Assembly (NCBI GenBank): GCA_045657105.1
Contig: JAZOSN010000033.1
Location: 1-22,713 of the forward strand
Reading direction: 5' to 3'
Source: SIG672 sp045657105
GTDB taxonomy: Bacteria > Bacillota > Clostridia > Oscillospirales > CAG-272
DNA length: 22,713 bases
Shown here: piece after piece, positions 8,817 to 15,564 of the stretch
Layout of the letters: the number at the start of each line of letters is the position of its first letter
Numbering within the stretch: position 1 is the first letter of the stretch
The notes under the pieces: model-generated
Databases searched by the model: none
Told to the model about the DNA's origin: nothing
Seen by the model: only the letters and a program-made list of their open reading frames with translations
Translations under genes and position numbers: made by a program

Positions 8817-10880
8817 TTATTCAAAAGTGGGAGCTATTATTTTCTTTTCAACACTGGTATTAAACTCGGTGTGGTTCGTAACGTTACTTACATCCCAAAT
8901 ACTCAGGTCAAGAGAATAGTCTGCGTTATGTCCTGCAAAGTAGAACATTCTCTTCATATATTTGACAGAAGATACATTCCACTTAGACAGATTGCCTACC
9001 GTCCATTCAGATGCATTCCGACCTGCGCTTTCGAACATGAAACTCATATCTGTAACGGAAGAAACGTCCCAACCAGATATGTCGCCGACAGACCACGTTT
9101 TTGCGTTATACCCTGCTCCCGAGAACATATAACTCATATCCTCTACCGCAGAAGTATTCCAGTTGTCAAGTCCTATTATCGCAAAAGTGGTTGCATTATA
9201 TCCTGCGCTATCGAACATAGAATCCATGTCTTTTACGGAAGAAGTATCCCAACCGGAAAGATCTCCTATTGACCAAACGGTCGCATCGTGTCCGGCGTAT
9301 CTGAACATATTTCTCATATTTTCAACGGAAGACGTGTCAAAGGAGGAAACATTGATTTTAAAGGTCTTGGCCTCACGTCCGGCAGAGTGAAACATATCAC
9401 TCATATCCTTGACCAGAGACGTATCCCAGCCGGAAATATCTCCTATCGTCCATATGGTTGCCTTATATCCGGAATAACCAAACATATTTTCCATTGTCTC
9501 AACAGAAGAAGTGTTCCATTTAGAGAGATTGAACTCGAAAACATCGGCACTGAAACCGGTGCGATGGAAAGTATAACTCATATCCTCAACCGCCGAAGTA
9601 TCCCATTCGGAAATCCCGTCAATCAGACAAGTGTCGGCACTATAACCCGTACTTCTGAAGAGACCGGACATGTCTATAACGGAAGATGTATCCCACCCAG
9701 ACAAATCAAGCACAAATGCATCTGATTTGTATCCGGCTTGATAGAACGTAGAGTTCATACTGTTTACGTAGGAAGTATTCCACTCGGAAAGGTCAATGCG
9801 AACGGCGTTAGAATTATATCCCGCTTTATAGAACATAAAATCTATGTTGTTTACGGACGAAGTATTTAACCCTGACAAGTCGAGATTAAGGTCGTCTGTG
9901 TCATATCCTGCCTCACAGAACATATAACTCATATCTATGACGCGATGGGTATTAAGGGCGTCCAAATCCCAATTGGCGCATCTTTTGAGACCGTAAAACC
10001 AGTATGCCGTACTGTTTGGAACAATTTCGTCTTCCACTACAACGCTTGTTATGCTATAACCGTTCCAAGGAACATCACTTTCGGATGAGTAAGAAGTTGT
10101 ATCAAATTCCGCATAGGCAGCCAGCACTTCTCGTTCTCCGTAAGTTTCGCTATTATATTTGTCCCCTGTGGCAATTTTTACCTTAGATGTTATAAATATC
10201 AGCGGTCTATAATCTTGTTTATCATAGTCGCTATTGTCAAGAACAAGAGCATACGCGGTCTCTGCTTTTGGCCCAGACGCCTTTCTATATTCAACATATC
10301 TTACAACCGTAGCAGTGTTTCGTGCGTTATCTGTTGCCACTATCGTTACTGTTCTTGCTCTGCTCGTTGGGAGCGCAATATTTATACTCCACGAGCCGTC
10401 GCTTCTCACATCAACCTTAGTCCCGTTGACCGTTACGGATTTGATGCCACTCTCATTGTCGAAAGCCTTGCCGGTAATGGTATAAGTGCTATTCGTGGCA
10501 CGAGTAGGATTATTGCTTGACGTTCCCGTGGGCGCTGTTACGGTAAGTGTAGGAGCTTTACTATCCTTGTATACGTTTTCTGAGGAAGTATCGTTGTTTG
10601 GTTTATTAGATATATTTATGTTGTCATTACTTTCGTTGTTGTCAACAATGTCGTCGTTGGGCACGTTTTCGGAAGGCACAGAATTGGTCACTGTGTCATC
10701 AGTTTCGCTATCGCAGATGTCTTCTTCCTGTGATACAGTATTGCCTGGCTCGTCTGATGTAGGTTCGGCGGATACCGTAGTTTCCGAGCAACCAGAGATA
10801 GGGATAACAGAACATGCTAGGAGTGCTATAAAAAGTAGGTGTGCAATGATTTTGCTTGAACAGCGGGATTGTTTTTTCAT
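8817..10880 (-). CDS. BspA-like (DUF285) repeat surface lipoprotein, transposon cargo
   Basis: 687 residues. Signal peptide with lipobox (SVIPISGC, Cys near 31), a Ser/Asn/Asp/Thr-rich linker to about 105, and an Ig-like domain (about 108-200: APTLTVTAPTGTS ... SVTVNGTKVDVRSDGSWSIN ... VTIVATDNARNTA). A region of unclear fold follows, then twelve repeats of about 37 residues with the DUF285 pattern LSxWDTSSVxDMSxMFxxAGYxA. This family forms solenoid repeats used in adhesion and surface recognition in Mycoplasma, Bacteroides and gut Firmicutes. SD AAGGAAG precedes the ATG. It has its own consensus promoter and a structured, terminator-containing leader, and sits inside an ISL3-type transposon. 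The ligand is unknown. Confidence 0.9.
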   Translation of the reverse strand: MKKQSRCSSKIIAHLLFIALLACSVIPISGCSETTVSAEPTSDEPGNTVSQEEDICDSETDDTVTNSVPSENVPNDDIVDNNESNDNINISNKPNNDTSSENVYKDSKAPTLTVTAPTGTSSNNPTRATNSTYTITGKAFDNESGIKSVTVNGTKVDVRSDGSWSINIALPTSRARTVTIVATDNARNTATVVRYVEYRKASGPKAETAYALVLDNSDYDKQDYRPLIFITSKVKIATGDKYNSETYGEREVLAAYAEFDTTSYSSESDVPWNGYSITSVVVEDEIVPNSTAYWFYGLKRCANWDLDALNTHRVIDMSYMFCEAGYDTDDLNLDLSGLNTSSVNNIDFMFYKAGYNSNAVRIDLSEWNTSYVNSMNSTFYQAGYKSDAFVLDLSGWDTSSVIDMSGLFRSTGYSADTCLIDGISEWDTSAVEDMSYTFHRTGFSADVFEFNLSKWNTSSVETMENMFGYSGYKATIWTIGDISGWDTSLVKDMSDMFHSAGREAKTFKINVSSFDTSSVENMRNMFRYAGHDATVWSIGDLSGWDTSSVKDMDSMFDSAGYNATTFAIIGLDNWNTSAVEDMSYMFSGAGYNAKTWSVGDISGWDVSSVTDMSFMFESAGRNASEWTVGNLSKWNVSSVKYMKRMFYFAGHNADYSLDLSIWDVSNVTNHTEFNTSVEKKIIAPTFE

Positions 10881-10909
10881 TTCGCTTCTTCCTTTTCAAA
10901 AATGGCAAT

Positions 10910-10937
10910 AAAAAAGTGCGCAGCCGAAGCTACGCAC
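10910..10937 (-). terminator. Leader terminator upstream of the BspA-like gene
   Basis: Minus-strand RNA GUGCGUAGC-UUCG-GCUGCGCAC followed by six U: a 9-bp stem with one G-U pair and a stable UUCG tetraloop. It lies 30 bp before the ATG and downstream of the promoter, so it can only act as a conditional stop (attenuator) for this gene. Confidence 0.88.
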
Positions 10938-10961
10938 CGAAAAATGCACAACCCCGATTGC

Positions 10962-11065
10962 TGCGACACAACTTCCGTCTTATAAAGGTAGGCGAAAAAG
11001 GAGTATGCACTTTTACCATAAAGATAAATTGCCTACCCATAAGACTTTTATTCAGTTGTGTCGCA
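10962..11065 (-). ncRNA. Structured 5' leader, candidate riboswitch or attenuator
   Basis: In the minus-strand RNA three nested helices are directly visible. P1 pairs UGCGACACAACU (11065-11054) with AGUUGUGUCGCA (10973-10962), 12 bp. P2 pairs GUCUUAU (11045-11039) with AUAAGAC (10983-10977). P3 pairs GGUAGGC (11037-11031) with GCCUACC (10993-10987). Internal loops are asymmetric (8/3 nt between P1 and P2, 1/3 nt between P2 and P3), and the apical loop is 37 nt with a possible AAAAG/CUUUU helix. P1 begins at about the predicted transcription start. The 5' end AAGUGCG (11068-11062) is complementary to CGCACUU in the 3' arm of the terminator (10920-10914), giving a possible antiterminator that competes with P1. 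I cannot match the loops to a riboswitch or T-box consensus I know. Confidence 0.7.
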
Positions 11066-11070
11066 CTTGT

Positions 11071-11100
11071 AGTATAGCATAATCTGTAAGAATTTGTCAA
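11071..11100 (-). promoter_or_regulatory. Promoter of the BspA-like cargo gene
   Basis: Minus strand TTGACA (11100-11095), 18-bp spacer, TATACT (11076-11071). Start is expected around 11064-11067, at the foot of leader helix P1. Confidence 0.82.
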
Positions 11101-11296
11101 GGGTTTTGCGAAAAAGTGCTATATTTTTGAAACACCGATTTATTAATTTACCAACTTGGAGTTTAGCGTAACTTCTTAAGCATAAAAATAACCCACACAA
11201 TTTCTTATAATATCGCATTTTTCCTATTCAAAACACCTCTTTTGTTTTTTTGTTCTTTCATACTTTTTTTGAAATAATTTCAAAAGGAGAAAAAAT
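11101..11296 (+). promoter_or_regulatory. Transposase upstream region with right-end-like motif
   Basis: This stretch holds no gene. At 11192-11214 the minus strand reads ATTGTGTGGG preceded by a TATAAG-type sequence, matching the transposon's right end at about 15 of 23 positions. The motif CCCACACAA (11192-11200) directly precedes the best -10 candidate for the transposase (TATAAT, 11206-11211); the -35 is poor. Transposase bound here would cover its own promoter. Confidence 0.5.
11267..11285. repeat. 19-bp perfect palindrome overlapping the transposase SD
   Basis: TTTTGAAATAATTTCAAAA, a 9-1-9 inverted repeat whose right arm runs into the ribosome binding site AAAAGGAGA of the transposase. 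As RNA it could partly hide the SD; as DNA it could be an operator. Confidence 0.75.
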
Positions 11297-12634
11297 ATGA
11301 AAGACAACACGAAAGAAACTGGAGAAAATCCAAACACCAAAAAGGCGATTCCTACCCCCTCGCTTAACATTTCAGAATTGCAGGAGACAAAGTGTTCGCA
11401 GGTAAGCAATAATCATATTTTAGTTTGTTGTGAGCCAATAAAAAGATATATGGGAGGTTGTTTGTCTTGTGGTTCAATGTCCTATTATGTACACGGATCT
11501 AAAAAAGATCGCATTGTTCACGACATAAGCATGGGAATAGTACATGTAGATTTGCTTGTAAAAGTGCCACGCTACAGATGCAATGACTGTGGCAGCACAT
11601 TTATGTATCCTTTGGGTTGTATCGTCGAAGGAACTAAATTTACAAGCAGACTATATAATCAAATAGTAGTGCGTGCTCTGGATGAGTCTTTTGCAACCAT
11701 CGCCAAAGAATATGGGGCATCTACTACTACAATAGCAAAAATTTTTGTAGATTATTACGAAAGTAAAGAACGTGATCGCAAATTGACAGCACCAAAGGTG
11801 TTGGGTATAGATGAGAAACATATCGTTCACAAAAAACGTGGGGTTTTTGTGGATGTTGAAAATTCAAAAATAATAGAAATGACTGATACGAACCAAATAC
11901 CCACGATGAAACAAACTATCGAAAGTATGGACGGATATGAAAATATTCGGGTTGTAACGATTGATATGTACAGGGGGTATTGTAACTTGGTAAAAGAATG
12001 TTTGCCGCAAGCTAAGATTGTAATAGATAAGTTTCATGTTATACAAGCGTTGCATAAAAGAATTCACAAGGCACGAAAAAGCATAATAGAATATCTAAAA
12101 ACACAAATATCGGATCTTCGTGATGATGAAGAGAAAACCAGAAAAGAGTCTCTCATGGTTCAACTAAAAAAAGACGGATATTTATTCAAGTACGGGATAA
12201 AAGAGTTGCAAAAAAGAAAAGAGCGAGTTCTTTTGTTAGCTGAATTGTGTGAAACATTTCCGGAACTTAACACCTTGAGATTGCTAAAAGAAGATGTCGA
12301 GAACATTTATAATGCTGTCGATCGCGCAACGGCGGAGAAACTATATCAAATGTGGAAACAAAGTATTCCCAGAAAAAATCCTTTGTTTAGTGAAATATTA
12401 GCATTTCAAAAAACCGTAGAACGGTGGAAAGAATATATATTCAATTATTTTGACGAAGGTTGCAGATTCACCAATGCTGCAACGGAAGGATTTAATTCTC
12501 TTATTGGCAACATAAATAATGTGGGTAGAGGATATAAGTTTAAAACCTTGAGATTAAAGGTTATTTATCATGCTAATGCCACAGATTTGCCTTCTAACAA
12601 ACTTACTAAAAAAGACCTATTAAATTTGAGTTGA
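11297..12634 (+). CDS. ISL3-family transposase
   Basis: 445 residues, full length for the family. N-terminal zinc-finger-like part (CLSCGS ... CNDCGSTF) and a helix-turn-helix (FATIAKEYGASTTTIAKIF) precede the DDE catalytic core: GIDE with Asp172, TIDMYRGY with Asp223 followed by IDKFHVIQALHKRIHKAR, and ATEGFNSLI with Glu397. The end NNVGRGYKFKTLRLKVIY is typical of ISL3 (IS204/IS1001/IS1165) enzymes. It moves the surrounding element by cut-and-paste or related chemistry, with 8-bp target duplication. SD AAAGGAGA lies 8 bp upstream. No frameshift or stop interrupts it, so it should be active. Confidence 0.96.
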   Translation: MKDNTKETGENPNTKKAIPTPSLNISELQETKCSQVSNNHILVCCEPIKRYMGGCLSCGSMSYYVHGSKKDRIVHDISMGIVHVDLLVKVPRYRCNDCGSTFMYPLGCIVEGTKFTSRLYNQIVVRALDESFATIAKEYGASTTTIAKIFVDYYESKERDRKLTAPKVLGIDEKHIVHKKRGVFVDVENSKIIEMTDTNQIPTMKQTIESMDGYENIRVVTIDMYRGYCNLVKECLPQAKIVIDKFHVIQALHKRIHKARKSIIEYLKTQISDLRDDEEKTRKESLMVQLKKDGYLFKYGIKELQKRKERVLLLAELCETFPELNTLRLLKEDVENIYNAVDRATAEKLYQMWKQSIPRKNPLFSEILAFQKTVERWKEYIFNYFDEGCRFTNAATEGFNSLIGNINNVGRGYKFKTLRLKVIYHANATDLPSNKLTKKDLLNLS

Positions 12635-12636
12635 AT

Positions 12637-12667
12637 AAAAAAGCGCGTCGTTCAGACGCGCTTTTTT
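12637..12667. terminator. Bidirectional terminator between transposase and 99-aa gene
   Basis: Perfect 13-bp stem AAAAAAGCGCGTC / GACGCGCTTTTTT with loop GTTCA. It serves both convergent genes, and the stop codon of the minus-strand gene touches its arm. Confidence 0.93.
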
Positions 12668-12965
12668 ACCACTCTATCTTTCGAGGTGTTAATTTTTGTA
12701 GGACTTCTTTTGCCTCTTCAAGCGTATACTTAAACTTAAAATCTGTTCCCATAATTTCGTCTTCATAGAGATCCCATACTTGCTCTGCTATTTCCGGCCA
12801 TCCAAGTTTTTCCGCTTTTCTCATAACAATCGTTATCTCGGTGGTTCTAAGATTTTCGACAGGAATCCCGTTAATAATTTTTAGCTGCCTCTCTGTAAAT
12901 CGAGATCCATACGGATTATAATCTTCATCTTCTTTGTTTTTAAAAGTAAATCTTGCTTTTGCCAT
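12666..12965 (-). CDS. Small conserved-looking cargo protein of unknown function
   Basis: 99 residues from the ATG at 12965, chosen because AAGGAGGTGA lies 7 bp upstream; an ATG seven codons earlier would precede this SD. Highly charged and soluble, with no signal peptide or membrane span. It contains a likely helical middle part (RFTERQLKIINGIPVENL ... TTEITIVMRKAEKLGW) and an acidic helix (EIAEQVWDLYEDEIMG). Family not recognised. It is transcribed from a good promoter inside the element's right end and faces the transposase. The position suggests either an accessory or regulatory partner of transposition or simple cargo; nothing in the sequence decides between them. Confidence 0.75.
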   Translation of the reverse strand: MAKARFTFKNKEDEDYNPYGSRFTERQLKIINGIPVENLRTTEITIVMRKAEKLGWPEIAEQVWDLYEDEIMGTDFKFKYTLEEAKEVLQKLTPRKIEW

Positions 12966-12987
12966 ATTGCTCACCTCCTTCGCCATC

Positions 12988-13016
12988 AGTATAAATTACT
13001 AACAATCTGTAATCAA
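12988..13016 (-). promoter_or_regulatory. Promoter of the 99-aa gene
   Basis: Minus strand TTGATT (13016-13011), 17-bp spacer, TATACT (12993-12988), directly followed by the strong SD at 12971-12980. The leader would be very short. Confidence 0.75.
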
Positions 13017-13110
13017 GCACATCATTTTCTTAAAAATTGGTGGTCGCGATTTCGCCTTGCCATATCCCACACTTTTTAGTAATTGGAGCGCCTTGATTTT
13101 AAAAATAATT

Positions 13111-13133
13111 CCCACACAAAATTTTACATAACC
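13111..13133 (-). repeat. Right terminal inverted repeat of the transposon
   Basis: Reverse complement begins GGTTATGTAA and has TTTGTGTGGG at offset 14-23. A second inward copy, GTGTGGGATAT, lies at 13062-13072, mirroring the double motif of the left end. Confidence 0.88.
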
Positions 13134-13141
13134 TAGCAAAG
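13134..13141. repeat. Right copy of 8-bp target-site duplication
   Basis: TAGCAAAG, identical to 7231-7238 and immediately after the terminal CC of the element. Confidence 0.93.
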
Positions 13142-13148
13142 TGCGCGG

Positions 13149-13177
13149 TTGACATTGGAAATATTATGTGATATAAT
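13149..13177 (+). promoter_or_regulatory. Consensus promoter of the 5'-nucleotidase gene
   Basis: TTGACA (13149-13154), 17-bp spacer, TATAAT (13172-13177), a perfect SigA match. The -35 box starts 7 bp past the target duplication, so the insertion left the promoter intact but replaced everything upstream. Confidence 0.9.
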
Positions 13178-13226
13178 TAAATAATAGCTCTTTTAGGGTT
13201 ACTGTGTAAAGAAAGGACTAAAAATT

Positions 13227-15473
13227 ATGAAAAAATTACTGACTTTTCTTTTAATTCTGATAATGGCACTGAGCATCGTTTCCTGCGAAGGGGATACTCA
13301 GAACGGTATATCGGACAACCCTCCCGATGTATCCGATGACGGCACACCGTGCGCCGAACACACCGACAGTGACAACAATGGCTTCTGTGACATATGCAAG
13401 GAAAGTGTAATAGTCATCATAGACTTTTATGCCATAAACGACCTTCACGGCAGAATTTTCGACACAGACAATCAACCAGGAGTTGACGAGCTTACCACCT
13501 ATATTGAAAATGCAAGAAAGACAGACGATCACGTTATTTTGATTGCAAACGGGGATATGTGGCAGGGAACTTCCGAGTCAAATCTCACTAGGGGCAAGAT
13601 GATGACCGAATGGCTTAACGATATTGGAGTTTCTTCGATGACTCTCGGAAATCACGAGTTCGACTGGGCAAACGAATACATATATTCCAATCTCGCACTT
13701 GCAGATTTTCCCTTCCTTGCTATAAATATTTACGACAATGCGACAAACAAGAGAGTTGATTTTGCAACTCCTTCGGTCGTCGTAGAATGCGGAAACGCCA
13801 AGGTCGGAATTATCGGAGCTATCGGCGACTGCCACTCCTCGATAAGTCAGGACAAGATAAAGGGAATTGATTTCAAGATAGGGCGCGAGCTCAGTGCTCT
13901 TATTAAAGCCGAGTCCGAGCGTCTTCGCGCAGACGGTTGCGACTACGTCATATTCACCGTCCACGACGGAGTAGCAAAGAGCGGTTCAGGAACGGTTTAC
14001 CCTTCCGAGATCGCAAGCTTTTACGACGTAGCACTCTCAAACGGTTATATTGACCTTGTGTTTGAATCTCACTCGCATCACAACTACATTCTTAAAGACA
14101 CAAACGGAGTTTACCACATTCAGGGTGGTGCGGAAAACGATGCACTCTCGCACGTTGAGGTAAAGCTTAACTATGCAAACGAAAACTCGGAAATACAGAG
14201 GATCGAAAATATACGCTCGAACGTTTACGACGACTGCGCTCCCGACAGTATCGTTAACGAGCTTAAAGAAAAATACAAGAACGAAATAGCGAAGGGCGAC
14301 GAAAAGCTCGGAACGATCACAAGAAACGTGAGCGGCGACGAGCTCAGACAGCTCTCGATGGATCTTTACCTTGAAAAAGGTCTTGCAAAATGGGGCGACG
14401 ACTATGACATCGTACTCAGTGGCGGATTCGTCAGTGTAAGATCTCCCGGAAGGCTCTACTCAGGCGAGGTATTCTACAAGGATATATACTCGCTCTTCCC
14501 GTTTGATAACAGTCTTTATCTCTGCTCTATTTCGGGAGCAAATCTCAAATCCAAATTTATATACAGTACGAATTCGAACTATTTTATCTGTATGAGCGAG
14601 TACGGAGAGTCGCTTAACATCAGTGACAGTGGCACTTATTACATAATAACCGACGCGTACTCGGCATTCTACGCGCCAAACAAGCTCACGATAGTTGAGG
14701 AGTACGGCGAAGATCTATTTGCCCGCGATATGCTTGCACAGTACATCAGAAACGGCGGATACGGCAAGGAGGACTCGAACGTCGGCGGAACTAAATTCAC
14801 CTCTATTTCCGAGATAATCTCTAAGGTAAATTCGCTTGGCATCAACGTAGAAACAAACGAAACCTTCCTCGTGATAGGTACTATCATCGATGATCCGAAT
14901 GCGACCTACGGAAACTGCACGATCCGCGATGCCGAAGGAAACACCCTATACGTTTACGGTCTTTACAATTCAAGAGGCACACGTTACGACGATCTTGTAA
15001 ACAAGCCTGTCAAGGGTGACACTATCGTAATAAGCGGAAAAGCCCTGCTTTACGTCAACACAAACAATCCGGGCGAGCCTAAGCCTGAAATAAAAAACGC
15101 CGTAATAGACAGATATTTTAAAACGAGCGACGTTTCAGAAGCTCTTGAAGCAGGCGAGGCTCTTGCCGACAACGCCTCGACCTCCGATTATTTTATAATC
15201 TTCGGCAAGGTAAAGGGTGCTCCGAATGCGACGTACGGAAATATGACCGTAGTTGATGCAAACGGTGACGAAATATACGTTTACGGTTGTTACGACTCTA
15301 CCGGCGACATACGCTACGATTCTATGGCAGTAAAGCCCGAGGCAGGCGACACGGTAGTAATTTACGGCTTTGTCAAGAAATACGTAAAGGCAGGCGCAGC
15401 ACCTCTTATTGAGATCGAGCGAGGACGAGCATTTCTCATTTATAAACCCGACGGACTTGTTTATATAGTCTGA
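13227..15473 (+). CDS. Secreted 5'-nucleotidase/UshA-like metallophosphatase lipoprotein
   Basis: 748 residues. Lipoprotein signal (LLTFLLILIMALSIVSC), a linker with a small HTDSDNNGFCDIC motif, then a metallophosphoesterase domain with the two-metal ligands in order: NDLHG (Asp72, His74), NGDMWQG (Asp110), GNHEFDW (Asn142, His143), and ESHSHH (His282, His284). The 5'-nucleotidase C-terminal substrate domain follows (about 360-530; LSGGFVSVRSPGRLYSGEVFYKDI and FPFDNSLYL). The last 200 residues hold two similar beta-rich modules (about 545-630 and 650-735) sharing DPNATYGN/APNATYGN, xVYGxYxS and KPxxGDTVVI, probably OB-like. Likely role: hydrolysis of extracellular nucleotides or other phosphoesters for salvage or phosphate. 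SD GAAAGGA about 10 bp upstream. Confidence 0.9.
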   Translation: MKKLLTFLLILIMALSIVSCEGDTQNGISDNPPDVSDDGTPCAEHTDSDNNGFCDICKESVIVIIDFYAINDLHGRIFDTDNQPGVDELTTYIENARKTDDHVILIANGDMWQGTSESNLTRGKMMTEWLNDIGVSSMTLGNHEFDWANEYIYSNLALADFPFLAINIYDNATNKRVDFATPSVVVECGNAKVGIIGAIGDCHSSISQDKIKGIDFKIGRELSALIKAESERLRADGCDYVIFTVHDGVAKSGSGTVYPSEIASFYDVALSNGYIDLVFESHSHHNYILKDTNGVYHIQGGAENDALSHVEVKLNYANENSEIQRIENIRSNVYDDCAPDSIVNELKEKYKNEIAKGDEKLGTITRNVSGDELRQLSMDLYLEKGLAKWGDDYDIVLSGGFVSVRSPGRLYSGEVFYKDIYSLFPFDNSLYLCSISGANLKSKFIYSTNSNYFICMSEYGESLNISDSGTYYIITDAYSAFYAPNKLTIVEEYGEDLFARDMLAQYIRNGGYGKEDSNVGGTKFTSISEIISKVNSLGINVETNETFLVIGTIIDDPNATYGNCTIRDAEGNTLYVYGLYNSRGTRYDDLVNKPVKGDTIVISGKALLYVNTNNPGEPKPEIKNAVIDRYFKTSDVSEALEAGEALADNASTSDYFIIFGKVKGAPNATYGNMTVVDANGDEIYVYGCYDSTGDIRYDSMAVKPEAGDTVVIYGFVKKYVKAGAAPLIEIERGRAFLIYKPDGLVYIV

Positions 15474-15482
15474 TATAATCAA

Positions 15483-15513
15483 AAAAGCTATGAGAACAAA
15501 TCTCATAGCTTTT
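15483..15513. terminator. Terminator after 5'-nucleotidase
   Basis: Stem AAAAGCTATGAGA / TCTCATAGCTTTT (13 bp), loop ACAAA. A and T tracts on both sides let it serve the nucleotidase and the convergent groEL transcript. Confidence 0.9.
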
Positions 15514-15525
15514 CATTTTAATTAA

Positions 15526-15557
15526 AGTTTGGGGATTCTTAGTGGCAAGCCCCTAAG
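15526..15557 (+). repeat. Intergenic hairpin repeat, copy 1
   Basis: AAGTTT-GGGGAT followed by CTTAGTGG-CAAG-CCCCTAAG (one mismatch in the stem). It resembles the reverse complement of 21448-21483 (AAGTTTTTTGGTGGGAT then CTAAGGGC-AAA-GCCCTTAG), so it is probably a member of a dispersed family. It lies just past the groEL stop. Confidence 0.55.
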
Positions 15558-15564
15558 CATACCC

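Larger units (their letters stand above)
7239..13133. mobile_element. 5.9-kb ISL3-family transposon carrying surface-protein cargo
   Basis: The 5,895-bp element has inverted ends that share GGTTATGTAA exactly and 18 of the first 23 positions, and is flanked by the perfect duplication TAGCAAAG. Inside are, from left: a minus-strand 461-aa lipoprotein, a minus-strand BspA-like lipoprotein, a plus-strand ISL3-type transposase, and a minus-strand 99-aa gene. ISL3 elements usually hold one transposase in about 1.3-2.5 kb, so this one is a carrier of passenger genes. The cargo is visibly more AT-rich than the flanking nucleotidase and MBOAT genes, consistent with transfer. Removing the element and one target copy would rejoin the DHHW terminator to the nucleotidase promoter with a normal short spacer. 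Transposase and ends look intact, so it may still be mobile. Confidence 0.92.

Noticed and set aside
9000..10000. CRISPR-like regular repeats
   Set aside because: The periodic similarity is the coding repeat of the DUF285 protein, with diverged units of about 110 bp and no spacers. No CRISPR array was seen anywhere in the window.
10962..11065. Leader as a T-box or a known riboswitch
   Set aside because: I found no T-box GGGUGGNACC-type bulge and no core I know for SAM, TPP, cobalamin, c-di-GMP, fluoride, guanidine or ZTP classes; a formal covariance search could overrule this.
7239..11214. Cargo segment as a separate transposon between the left end and the internal end-like motif
   Set aside because: The internal motif matches poorly at its outer edge and no target duplication flanks it; the duplication supports 7239-13133 as the unit.
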